Assembly (NCBI GenBank): GCA_013822085.1
Contig: PNJV01000013.1
Coordinates: 1-51,166, forward strand
DNA: 51,166 bases
DNA from: Isosphaera sp.
GTDB taxonomy: Bacteria; Planctomycetota; Phycisphaerae; Phycisphaerales; UBA1924
Direction: 5' to 3'
The notes beneath the pieces are model-generated. The model did not search any database and had not been told where the DNA came from. It was given only the letters and a program-made list of their open reading frames with translations. A program made the position numbers and the translations under genes. Positions 32,245-40,035 of this stretch are shown here, piece by piece. Each line of letters begins with the position of its first letter. The stretch's first letter is position 1.

Positions 32245-34425
32245 TCAGCGCTTGGGCGAACGCCGCTTGGGTGTGCCCGGGGCCGACGGCGGGGCTTTTT
32301 TCCGAGCCGTCGCCGGGGCGCCGGGGCGGGCGCGGGGAGATTTTTTCGCCCGCGCCGGCGCCGCCCGGGGGCGGGGCGTCTCGGTGCGCGGCTCAGCGGC
32401 AGCCCGGCGGGCTGCGGGGCGCTTTGCTGCTTGGGATGCGCGGGCGGGGCGGGCGGGGCGGGCAGCGCTGGGGGATCGGGCGGCCTGGGGGGGACGGGGG
32501 GAAACAGGGGTCACAGCCGGCTTCCGTGCAGCTTGGGGCGCACGCGCGGTGCGGGGGGCAGCCGCAGGTGCCGGCGTGGCCCTGGGGGGGCGGGCAGCGC
32601 TGGGGGATCGGGCGGCGCGGGGGGCGCGGGGGGGACGTGGAGCGCTCGGCTTGGCCGCGGGCCCGTCGGCGGGTGCCTGGGCGGTTTCTAAGTCGGCCTC
32701 GGCCTGGTCGGCACGGAGCGCCTCGTCGCCGTCGTCGTGCCAGTGCTCGTCGTCGTCAGCGGGCGCGTCGAGGATCGCCCCGTCTGGGTCACCCGGGTCG
32801 GGATCACTCGGGTCAAGGTCGCCCGGGTCTGGGGCCCGCGGGGGTGAGATCGCCGCCAGCGGGTCATCAAAGAGCGACTGGACGCCCGCCGAGAGGTCCA
32901 GCTCGCTGGCGGCGCGCTGCGCGGTGGTGGCGGCGTCCTCGCCGCGTTTGCGGGCGCGGACGATCAGCCGCACGGGCACCTCGGAGAAGGGGAGCTCCTG
33001 GCGGAAGCGGTTGATGAGGAACCTGCGGTAGCGCTCGTCGAAGAGCTCGGGCTTGTTGACCACGCACACGATCGTGGGCGGCGCGGTGGAGACCTGGGCG
33101 GCGAAGTAGACCTTGGCGAAGGTGCCCAGCTTGGAGGCCGGGCCGCGGCGCTCGACGATGCGCGCCAGCATCCGGTTGAGCTGCCCGGTGGTGGCCCTGG
33201 CCCTGGTCTGCTCCATCAGCTCGAAGGCCAGGTCGATGGTGGGGGGCACGTTGAGGCCCTGGCGGGCGCTGATGAACGAGATGGGGGCGTACCAGAGGCC
33301 CTTGAGCTCCTGGCGCAGGTAGGCCTCGTAGACCTCCGGCGTGACGACGGCGCCGCGCTTGCCGGCCCTGCCGGCCCCGGAGCGCATGGGCCTGCCGCGG
33401 GCCAGGTCCCACTTGTTGACCACGATGGCCGCGGGCTTGTACGACCCGGCGATGAAGTGCCCCAGCTGCTGGTCCACCTGCGACACGGGCGTCGTGGCGT
33501 CGATGAGCAGGAGCGCCACGTCGGCCCGGCGGACGGCCTCCTGCATCCGGGCCATGGCGTACCACTCGACGCGGTCCTGGAACGAGCGGCGCCGGCGCAG
33601 CCCGGCCGTGTCGATGGCGGTGAAGGTCTTGCCGTCGATCGTGAAGCGCACGTCCACGGCGTCGCGGGTGGTGCCCGGGATCTCCGAGACGATCACGCGC
33701 TGGGCCCCGGCCAGGGTGTTGACCAGCGTGGACTTGCCCGCGTTGCGCTTGCCCACGATGGCCAGCACAAGCTCGGTCTGTCGCCCGTCGTGGCCCGACT
33801 CGGCCCGGCGGCGGTCGGCGATGGACTCGGCCAGCTCGTGCAGGGTGTCGACCAGGTGGCGGCGGTTGTAGTTGTTCTTGGCCGAGACCATGACCGGCTG
33901 GCCAAAGCCCAGGGCCGCCCCCTCGGCCCCGTGGGCCTCCCAGCGCGGGCCGTCGACCTTGTTGGCCAGCACCAGCACGCGCGGCGCCGCGGCGCCACCC
34001 CCAGGGCCGGCGCGCCCGCCCAGGGCCGCAAGCCCGCCCCGCCGAAGCAGCGTGGCCACAAGCTCGTCCTGGGCCGTCACCCCGGCCTGCGCGTCGATCA
34101 CAAAGAGCACCAGGTCGGCGTCGCGCACCGCCGCGGCGATCTGCGCCTCGATGTCCTTGGTCAGGGCCGACAGGTCGTGCCCCGCGTCGTCGATCCGCCG
34201 GCCCACGGCGGTGTACACGCCGTAGCCGCCGGTGTCGGTCAGCTCCACGCGCACCGGGGGCAACGCGGGGTCCGGGTCGGGCAGGTCCACCACAGCCCCG
34301 ACGCGGTCGCGCGTCACCCCGGGCGTCGGGTCCACGATGGACACCCGCCGGCCCGCGATCATGTTCGTCAGGGAGGACTTGCCCACGTTGGGGCGGCCCA
34401 CGATCGCGATCCGCGGTAGTGCCAT
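32245..34425 (-). CDS. der: Ribosome-assembly GTPase Der (EngA) with long basic tail
   Basis: Der is a double GTPase needed for 50S ribosomal subunit assembly. The 726-aa protein has a first G domain with GRPNVGKSS, PGVTRDR, DTGGYG and NKVD; a second with GKRNAGKST, PGTTRD, DTAGLRRR and NKWD; and the C-terminal KH-like domain (to about 515). A further 200-residue tail follows: an acidic Asp/Pro section with DDDEHWHDDGDE, then an Arg/Ala/Pro/Lys-rich section with near-repeats of RAARSPSAARP. Typical Der is 440-500 aa, so the tail is an addition, possibly for rRNA contact. TATGCT lies 9 nt before the ATG. Confidence 0.95.
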   Translation of the reverse strand: MALPRIAIVGRPNVGKSSLTNMIAGRRVSIVDPTPGVTRDRVGAVVDLPDPDPALPPVRVELTDTGGYGVYTAVGRRIDDAGHDLSALTKDIEAQIAAAVRDADLVLFVIDAQAGVTAQDELVATLLRRGGLAALGGRAGPGGGAAAPRVLVLANKVDGPRWEAHGAEGAALGFGQPVMVSAKNNYNRRHLVDTLHELAESIADRRRAESGHDGRQTELVLAIVGKRNAGKSTLVNTLAGAQRVIVSEIPGTTRDAVDVRFTIDGKTFTAIDTAGLRRRRSFQDRVEWYAMARMQEAVRRADVALLLIDATTPVSQVDQQLGHFIAGSYKPAAIVVNKWDLARGRPMRSGAGRAGKRGAVVTPEVYEAYLRQELKGLWYAPISFISARQGLNVPPTIDLAFELMEQTRARATTGQLNRMLARIVERRGPASKLGTFAKVYFAAQVSTAPPTIVCVVNKPELFDERYRRFLINRFRQELPFSEVPVRLIVRARKRGEDAATTAQRAASELDLSAGVQSLFDDPLAAISPPRAPDPGDLDPSDPDPGDPDGAILDAPADDDEHWHDDGDEALRADQAEADLETAQAPADGPAAKPSAPRPPRAPRAARSPSAARPPRATPAPAAAPRTARAPQAARKPAVTPVSPRPPQAARSPSAARPARPARASQAAKRPAARRAAAEPRTETPRPRAAPARAKKSPRARPGAPATARKKAPPSAPGTPKRRSPKR

Positions 34426-34434
34426 GTGCCGGCA

Positions 34435-34440
34435 AGCATA
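34435..34440 (-). promoter_or_regulatory. -10-like box TATGCT for der
   Basis: TATGCT ends 9 nt before the der ATG. The divergent lipoprotein box is only 20 bp away. Confidence 0.5.
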
Positions 34441-34460
34441 GAAAGGCCCCCGCGCGGGGT

Positions 34461-34466
34461 TACACT
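34461..34466 (+). promoter_or_regulatory. -10 box TACACT for lipoprotein gene
   Basis: TACACT points away from the der box. Transcription would start near 34473, giving a leader of about 110 nt that includes the GACCGC repeat. Confidence 0.45.
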
Positions 34467-34476
34467 GAATTCCGCC

Positions 34477-34510
34477 GACCGCGACCGCGACCGCGACCGC
34501 GACCGCGACC
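34477..34510. repeat. GACCGC hexanucleotide repeat
   Basis: Five exact GACCGC copies plus a partial sixth lie in the presumed 5' leader of the lipoprotein gene. A whole-hexamer change would alter leader length only. Confidence 0.9.
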
Positions 34511-34584
34511 GACCCCGCCCCGCCCTGCCCGACCCATCCACCCATCCACCGCTCCCGCACCCAACGCACACCCCGAGCACGCCC

Positions 34585-35199
34585 ATGCCCCCGACCCGAC
34601 CGCGCGCCGCTGCCCTTTCCCTGCTCCTGACCGCTGCCTGCGCCGCGTTGGCCGGGTGCTCCGCCTCGGACGCCACCTCGGCCCGCCTGACGCTCTTTGA
34701 GGACCTGAGCGGGACGATCCTGACCAGCCAGCTCAGCGTGGCCCCGGAGCCGGACACGCCCGAGGCCTCGGGGGTCGCCGGCGTCCGGTGGCGCTCCCAG
34801 GGGCGGATCACGCTGCGCTCGGGGCGGTTCGACCGCGTGACCGACGTGCGCCTGGCCGACATCGCCTTCGTCTCCGCCTCGACCGAGGGCATCAAGGGCG
34901 TCACGGTGCGGATCCCGCTGGGGCCCTCGGCCCAGTGGCCGGGGTGGATCTCGGCCGACGCAGCCCGGATCGACGACGCCCGCGCCGCGCTGGACCCCGA
35001 CAACCTGACCGAGAAGCTCGGCAAGGTAGCGGTGCTGACCATCACCGCCCCGGGCGCGGTGACCTCGAGCGTCGTGGGCCCGGCCCGCGCCCGCGGGCTC
35101 TCGGCCTCGTTCGAGGACAAGACCGCCACCGTCGAGGTGCCCATCGAGTGGGCCCAGCGCCAGGACGAGCCGATCGTCTGGCAGGTCACCTGGCGCTGA
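34585..35199 (+). CDS. Putative lipoprotein of unknown function
   Basis: A 204-aa protein with a lipoprotein signal peptide: basic start, hydrophobic run, and lipobox LAGC with the acylated Cys at 25. The mature part is predicted beta-rich with segments such as ARLTLFEDLSGTIL, GRITLRSGRFDRVTDVRLAD and TATVEVPIEWAQRQ. I do not recognise a family. The frame extends 53 codons upstream through the hexamer repeat, but the signal peptide fixes ATG 34585. It is divergent from der. It is followed by a 150-bp gap that has a 6-bp hairpin (35252-35268) and no T-tract. Confidence 0.7.
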   Translation: MPPTRPRAAALSLLLTAACAALAGCSASDATSARLTLFEDLSGTILTSQLSVAPEPDTPEASGVAGVRWRSQGRITLRSGRFDRVTDVRLADIAFVSASTEGIKGVTVRIPLGPSAQWPGWISADAARIDDARAALDPDNLTEKLGKVAVLTITAPGAVTSSVVGPARARGLSASFEDKTATVEVPIEWAQRQDEPIVWQVTWR

Positions 35200-35349
35200 C
35201 GCCCGCGGGGGCGCAACAGCGGCGCGGGCCCTGCGCCGGGGATCGTCCCGTGGGCCCGATTCTCGGGCCGGGGCGCTCAGATCGGACCTGCGGCGAGCCG
35301 ACATTCTCCTGACAGGGGCCCGCCCGGCCCTGCACGGAGGCGCCCCACC

Positions 35350-36501
35350 ATGGGCTCGGACGGACCAACCGGCAACCCCGCACCACGCGCCCGCCAGACG
35401 CCCCCGGGCATGCGCGCGCTGGTCATCTCGCTCAACCAGGCCCGCCGGGACGCGCTGCTGGAGGCGGCCCTGGAGGCCGGCACCCGCGCCGAGCCGTGCG
35501 ACAGCCCCGAGGCCGCCCTGGACCTGCTCGACCGTGGCTACCAGCTGATCGTCTACGACGTGCCGCGCTGCACCGCCGGCGCGCTCCGCTTCGTGCGCCA
35601 GATGGGCCGCCGCGAGCTGGCCACCGTCCTGGTCTGCCCGGACGTGTCCTTCGACGAGGCCGTCGAGGCCATGCGCGCCGGCGCCTGCGACATCGTCAGC
35701 GGGCGCATCGGCACGCCCGAGGTGGCCCGGCGCATCGCCTCCGCCGCGCGCCAGCGCCGCCCTGAGACCGCCCAGGCCACCCCCGACGCCGCCCCCCAAG
35801 CCGCGCCGCCGGCCGCCCGCCCCAGCGACCGCGCCGCCGAGCCGCCGACCGAGCGTCTCGTCGCCGGCACCATCGGCCGGGCCCGGCCGCTCTCCGAGGC
35901 CCGCCAGCGCGACGCCGCCGCCGAGGCACCCGACGCGCTGGTGGCCAAGCTCGCAGCCCAGATGCGCCACGAGCTGGACGTCGAGGCCCTGCTGCGCCGC
36001 TGCCTGGAGTTCGTCCTGGCCCAGGTCGGCCCGACCAACGCCGCCGTCTTCCTGCCGGCCACCAGCGGCGATTACTCGCTGGGCGCGTACGTGAACTACT
36101 CCATCGCCAAGGACCACCACGAGCTGCTCCTGGACCACCTGGCCAACACCGCGGCGCCCCGGCTCGACGGGCTGGCGCGGGCCACGCTGATGCCCACCGA
36201 CGCGGCCATCACGCTGCGCGCCCCCGAGGCCGCCCCGTGGCTTGAGGGCCAGGGCCTGCTGGCCGTCGCCTGCCGCGCACCCTCCGACGCGACCGGGCCC
36301 GAGTGCCTGGCCGTCCTGGCCCTCTTCCGCGACAAGGCCACGCCGTTCTCACTCAAGTGTGTGGACCTGCTCGACCGCGTCTCGCCCGTCTTTGCCGCCG
36401 CCCTGGCCCGCGTGGTGCGCGTCCACAACCGCCACCTGCCCCCGGACAAGTGGGGCAAGATCGGCGAGCCCTACCGCGAGGACCCCGGCGAGGCCGCCTG
36501 A
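35350..36501 (+). CDS. Pseudo-receiver and GAF-domain protein
   Basis: This 383-aa protein starts with a receiver-like domain (about 18-135). It keeps an Asp at the phosphoacceptor position (QLIVYDVP), but the N-terminal acidic pair is replaced (LVISLNQARR) and the conserved Lys near the end is missing (DIVSGRIG). It is thus probably not phosphorylated in the normal way. A Pro/Ala-rich linker (about 140-190) leads to a GAF domain (about 200-360: RHELDVEALLRRCLEFVLAQVGPTNAAVFL, in several strands and helices). GGAGG lies 9 nt before the ATG. A PilZ gene begins 9 nt after its stop, suggesting a c-di-GMP-related signalling pair. Confidence 0.78.
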   Translation: MGSDGPTGNPAPRARQTPPGMRALVISLNQARRDALLEAALEAGTRAEPCDSPEAALDLLDRGYQLIVYDVPRCTAGALRFVRQMGRRELATVLVCPDVSFDEAVEAMRAGACDIVSGRIGTPEVARRIASAARQRRPETAQATPDAAPQAAPPAARPSDRAAEPPTERLVAGTIGRARPLSEARQRDAAAEAPDALVAKLAAQMRHELDVEALLRRCLEFVLAQVGPTNAAVFLPATSGDYSLGAYVNYSIAKDHHELLLDHLANTAAPRLDGLARATLMPTDAAITLRAPEAAPWLEGQGLLAVACRAPSDATGPECLAVLALFRDKATPFSLKCVDLLDRVSPVFAAALARVVRVHNRHLPPDKWGKIGEPYREDPGEAA

Positions 36502-36510
36502 GGCACCCAC

Positions 36511-36909
36511 ATGCGCACACGCCCGACCGATACCCACAGCGCCGCCCACGGACCGGCCTTGCCCGCGGGGGCCATCCCAGGCCGCGAGCAACGCCGCGAC
36601 CCGCGCGTCCGCGCCCGGCTGGGCGTGGCCCTGCGCCTGCCCGGCTCCGGACGCGCCACCGCCGGCGCCACGCGCGACCTCTCGGCCATCGGCGCCCTGA
36701 TCGAGCTGCCCCCGACCACCCCCGCGCACGAGAACACGCAGGTCGAGCTGGCCATCGACTGGGCCGGCGTCGGCATGCTCGGCGACGACCTGCTGCGCCC
36801 CGCCCGCGTGGTCCGCGTCACCCACACGCCCCAGGCCACGCTCTGCGCTGTCGAGTACCGCCCGCGGCTGAGCCGGGCTGCGTCCCAGCACGCGCGCCGG
36901 GCCGCCTGA
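36511..36909 (+). CDS. PilZ-domain protein
   Basis: This 132-aa protein has the two c-di-GMP-binding signatures of PilZ: REQRRDPRVRARL (RxxxR type, about 26-38) and DLSAIGALIEL (D/NxSxxG type, about 56-66). Beta strands follow, including VVRVTHTPQATLCAVEY. It probably binds cyclic di-GMP and transmits it to a partner. GAGG lies about 8 nt before the ATG, and the gene starts 9 nt after the upstream GAF-protein stop, so they are one operon. No diguanylate cyclase or phosphodiesterase is present in the window. Flagellar genes about 24 kb away could be a target, which is speculation. Confidence 0.88.
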   Translation: MRTRPTDTHSAAHGPALPAGAIPGREQRRDPRVRARLGVALRLPGSGRATAGATRDLSAIGALIELPPTTPAHENTQVELAIDWAGVGMLGDDLLRPARVVRVTHTPQATLCAVEYRPRLSRAASQHARRAA

Positions 36910-37033
36910 ACGCTCTGGCGGCCGCACCCCCGCACCCCCGCACCCCGCACGCGCACGCGCCACTTGCTCACTTCCCCCGCGGGCACCGGCACGCGCCACT
37001 TCCCTTGGCGGTTCCCGCCCGCTCCGGGCGCGC

Positions 37034-38269
37034 TTAGTCCACCAGCGCCGCTGCCGCGGCGCCCTTGACGGCTACCGGCGCCGAAGGGGCCAGCCGGAGC
37101 ATGCGCTCCAGGGCCGACATCGCCTGGGACGCGGCCTCGGGCAAGACGCGCACGCGGTTGACGACCTTGCCCGCGGCCAGGTTGTCCAGCACCCACAGCA
37201 GGTGCGGCTGGTCGATGCGGTACATGGTGGTGCACAGGCACTGGCAGTCCGAGAGGATCCGCACGCGCACGCCGCGCTGGGCCGCGGCCCGGCTGAGCCT
37301 GCTGACCAGGTGCACCTCGGTCCCCACGGCCCAGGCGCTGCCCGCCGGCGCCCCCTCGATGGCCCGGATGATGAACTCGGTCGAGCCGGAGACGTCGGCC
37401 CTGTCGACGACCTCCTTGACGCACTCGGGGTGCACGATCACGGTCGTGCGCTGGGCCGGGGGCAGGCCGGCCTCGGCGGCGCGGACCTGCTCGACGTGCT
37501 CGGGCCGGAAGAGCTTGTGCACCGAGCAGTGCCCCGCCCAGAGCACCACGCGGGCCGACCTGAGCTGCGCCGCCGACATGCCGCCCAGCGCCTCGCCGCC
37601 GCGGGCCTTGCGCGGGTCGTAGAGGGCGGCGCGCTGGGCCACGTCGATCCCCAGCGACGCCGCTGTGTTCCGCCCCAGGTGCTGATCGGGCAGGAAGAGG
37701 ACCTTGACCTCCTGCCCGGGGCCCGCCGGCGTGTCGCCCCCGCCCAGGGCCCAGCGCACCACGGCCCCGGCGTTGGACGACGTGCACACGGCGCCGCCGC
37801 GCTCGCCCACGAACGCCTTGATCGCCGCCGACGAGTTGACATACGTCACCGGCACCACCCGGCCGGCCCACCCCTTGCCCAGCGCCGCGTGGATCGACGC
37901 CCAGGCCTCCACGGCCTCGTCGTAGTCGGCCATGTCGGCCATCGAGCACCCCGCCGACAGGTCCGGCAGGATCACCGACACGCCCTCGGGCGTGAGCATG
38001 TCGGCTGTCTCAGCCATGAAGTGCACGCCGCAGAAGACCACGTACTGCGCCCCACGCTGGGCCACCTCGTGGGCGGCCTGCTGCGAGAGCTTGAGCGAGT
38101 CGCCCGTCAGGTCGGCGTGGCGGATGACCTCGTCGGTCTGGTAGTGGTGACCCAGGATCAGCAGGCGGGAGCCCAGCTCGCGGCGGCGCGCCGTGATGTC
38201 CCGCGCCAGCTCCTCGGGCGTGGCCTTGGTGTACCGCTCCGGGAGCGACGGTTGCCAGAGCATGACCAT
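37034..38269 (-). CDS. nadA: Quinolinate synthase
   Basis: NadA is the [4Fe-4S] enzyme that condenses iminoaspartate with DHAP to give quinolinate for NAD. The 411-aa protein has ILGHHYQTDEVIRHADLTGDS, YVVFCGVHFMAETADML, LPDLSAGCSMAD, YVNSSAAIKAF, FLPDQHLGRNT and VHPECVKEVVD. Cys108 (AGCSMAD), Cys283 (HPEC) and one of the C-terminal Cys (SDCQCLC, 342-346) fit the cluster ligands. The start is ATG 38269; a second ATG is two codons later. No TANNNT box or strong ribosome site is seen, only a weak AACGAT near match. nadB and nadC are not in the window. Confidence 0.95.
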   Translation of the reverse strand: MVMLWQPSLPERYTKATPEELARDITARRRELGSRLLILGHHYQTDEVIRHADLTGDSLKLSQQAAHEVAQRGAQYVVFCGVHFMAETADMLTPEGVSVILPDLSAGCSMADMADYDEAVEAWASIHAALGKGWAGRVVPVTYVNSSAAIKAFVGERGGAVCTSSNAGAVVRWALGGGDTPAGPGQEVKVLFLPDQHLGRNTAASLGIDVAQRAALYDPRKARGGEALGGMSAAQLRSARVVLWAGHCSVHKLFRPEHVEQVRAAEAGLPPAQRTTVIVHPECVKEVVDRADVSGSTEFIIRAIEGAPAGSAWAVGTEVHLVSRLSRAAAQRGVRVRILSDCQCLCTTMYRIDQPHLLWVLDNLAAGKVVNRVRVLPEAASQAMSALERMLRLAPSAPVAVKGAAAAALVD

Positions 38270-38433
38270 GGTCAATCGTTGCACCCAGGTGGCCCCCCCG
38301 CTGACCCAACCCCCACCCTCCATCCCCCAACCCCCAACCACCCGCGCCACCCCAAGCACCGCGCCACCGAGCCGCGCCGCCCGCAGCGCCAGGGCCACGG
38401 CCGACAAGCCCCAAGGCCGCCCCAGCCGCAGAC

Positions 38434-38439
38434 TACCCT
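38434..38439 (+). promoter_or_regulatory. -10-like box TACCCT for MFS transporter
   Basis: TACCCT ends 7 nt before GTG 38447, supporting that start inside a frame open for more than 1.2 kb upstream. Confidence 0.45.
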
Positions 38440-38446
38440 CAGGCCC

Positions 38447-40024
38447 GTGCCCGACTCGCAAGCGACCGCAGGTCCGACCGCACCCGATCAGGCCAGCGAT
38501 CACGCCCAGCCGGTCCCGGTCAGCTCACACCCGCACTCGGACCCGGCCGACGACCAGCCCCAGCGGCAGATGGGGCCCATCGCTGGGCGAGCGGAGCCGG
38601 GCCGAGCGTCGGCGGCCTCAGACCCCCCCGCCCCACCCACACCCCCCGACGCCACCGCCCCACTCACCCCCGGCACTTCCTCCGCTGCGCTGGCCCACGC
38701 GCCGCTGGGCGCCCGGGCCTGGGTAGGCATCGTCTCGCACGGCGTGGTCGATTTCTTCTCGTACATCATCGTCCCGCTGATGCCCCTGCTGGTCACGCGG
38801 CTGGACCTGAGCGACACCCACAAGGCGCTGGTGCTGGCCGTGGGCTCGGTCTGCTCGGGGCTCGTCCAGCCGCTGGTGGCGTGGGTCTCCGACGCCCTCA
38901 ACACGCGGCTGCTCGGGACGCTCGGGCTGGTGATGGCCGCGGTGGCCACGACCCTGGTGGGCTACGCCCAGAGCCTCACGGCGCTGCTGATCGTCCAGGC
39001 GGTCTCGTCGCTGGGGATCGGCGCGTTCCACCCGGTGGCGGCGGCGGCGGTCGGTCAGCTGGCGGGGCGGCGCCGCTCGGTGGCGGTGTCGTGGTTCTTT
39101 GTCGGGGGCATGCTCGGGGGCATGACGGGCAACGTCCTATCCCCGGTGTACGCCGACAGCTTCGGCCTCCTGGCCCTGCCGGCCCTGATGGTCCCGGGGC
39201 TGATCACCGCGGCGGCGTTGGCCTGGGCCATCCACGGCGTGAGCCACCACCAGCACCACGTCGGCGCCGGCCGGGCCCCGCGGCGCCATGACCAGCCGCA
39301 GACGGGCCAGCGCACCGGGCCGGGCGCCCCAGCGGCCCAGCCCGACCCGGCCGAGCGCGCTGCGCGCTGGCGCGTCGTCTGGGTCCTCTACGCGGGCAAC
39401 GTGGCCCGCTTCCTGGTCAACAACGCCCTGGTGTACCTGTTCATCGATTGGGCCCTGGAGCACACCGCGGCGCGCCGCGGCCTGGCCCTGAGCCAGCTCG
39501 ACGACGCCGCCCGGCGGTCCCTGGGCCTGGCCGCCTCGGGCCTCAACGGCTGGGCCCAGGCCTCGATGCAGGTGGGCATGGGCGGCCCGGCCCTGCTCCT
39601 GGGCTGGTGGCTCACGCACCGGCGCGAGCGCGCCGCGCTGCTGCTGATCCCCGTCGTTGGCGCAGCCGCCGTCGCCTCGGCCCCGGCCCTGCAGGGGCTC
39701 GCCGCCGGCCAGGGGATGGGCTGGCTGACGGTGCCGGGCATGCTCCTGGTGGCCGTGGGAGCGGGGCTGGGCTTCGGGGCCGTGATGCCCGCGACGATCT
39801 CGCTGGCCCAGCGCTTGCTCCCGCACCGCACGGGGCTGGCCTCGGGCCTGATGATGGGCGGGGCATGGGGGCTGGGATCGACAGGGCCGCTGCTGGCCCG
39901 CTCGCTCCAGCACACCCTGGGCAACACCCCGGCGTGGCTGATCGTCGCCGGCGTGCTGCTCCTGTCCGGGTGCCTGGCCTGGCTCATCCCGCCGGCGGTG
40001 CTCCAGCGCGTCTCGGGGCGCTAA
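38447..40024 (+). CDS. MFS transporter, Fsr-like
   Basis: This 525-aa protein is a 12-helix major facilitator permease. Its first helices (GVVDFFSYIIVPLMPLLVTRLDLS) and AFHPVAAAAVGQLAGRRRSVAVSWFFVGG resemble the fosmidomycin-resistance (Fsr) group of efflux pumps. The central loop is His-rich (HGVSHHQHHVGAGR). An N-terminal hydrophilic Pro/Ser/His-rich extension (about 1-85) precedes helix 1, longer than is usual. Substrate is unknown; export is inferred from the subfamily. GTG 38447 is chosen from the TACCCT box. The gene is divergent from nadA and ends 7 bp from the trpS stop. Confidence 0.85.
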   Translation: MPDSQATAGPTAPDQASDHAQPVPVSSHPHSDPADDQPQRQMGPIAGRAEPGRASAASDPPAPPTPPDATAPLTPGTSSAALAHAPLGARAWVGIVSHGVVDFFSYIIVPLMPLLVTRLDLSDTHKALVLAVGSVCSGLVQPLVAWVSDALNTRLLGTLGLVMAAVATTLVGYAQSLTALLIVQAVSSLGIGAFHPVAAAAVGQLAGRRRSVAVSWFFVGGMLGGMTGNVLSPVYADSFGLLALPALMVPGLITAAALAWAIHGVSHHQHHVGAGRAPRRHDQPQTGQRTGPGAPAAQPDPAERAARWRVVWVLYAGNVARFLVNNALVYLFIDWALEHTAARRGLALSQLDDAARRSLGLAASGLNGWAQASMQVGMGGPALLLGWWLTHRRERAALLLIPVVGAAAVASAPALQGLAAGQGMGWLTVPGMLLVAVGAGLGFGAVMPATISLAQRLLPHRTGLASGLMMGGAWGLGSTGPLLARSLQHTLGNTPAWLIVAGVLLLSGCLAWLIPPAVLQRVSGR

Positions 40025-40035
40025 GCCCGGCTTAG
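40021..40035. terminator. Inverted repeat holding both convergent stop codons
   Basis: CTAAGCC and GGCTTAG flank one base. The MFS TAA and the trpS TAA (as TTA) lie within the arms. It could act as a weak bidirectional stop signal, although a 1-nt loop is too tight as drawn and no T-tract follows. Confidence 0.3.
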
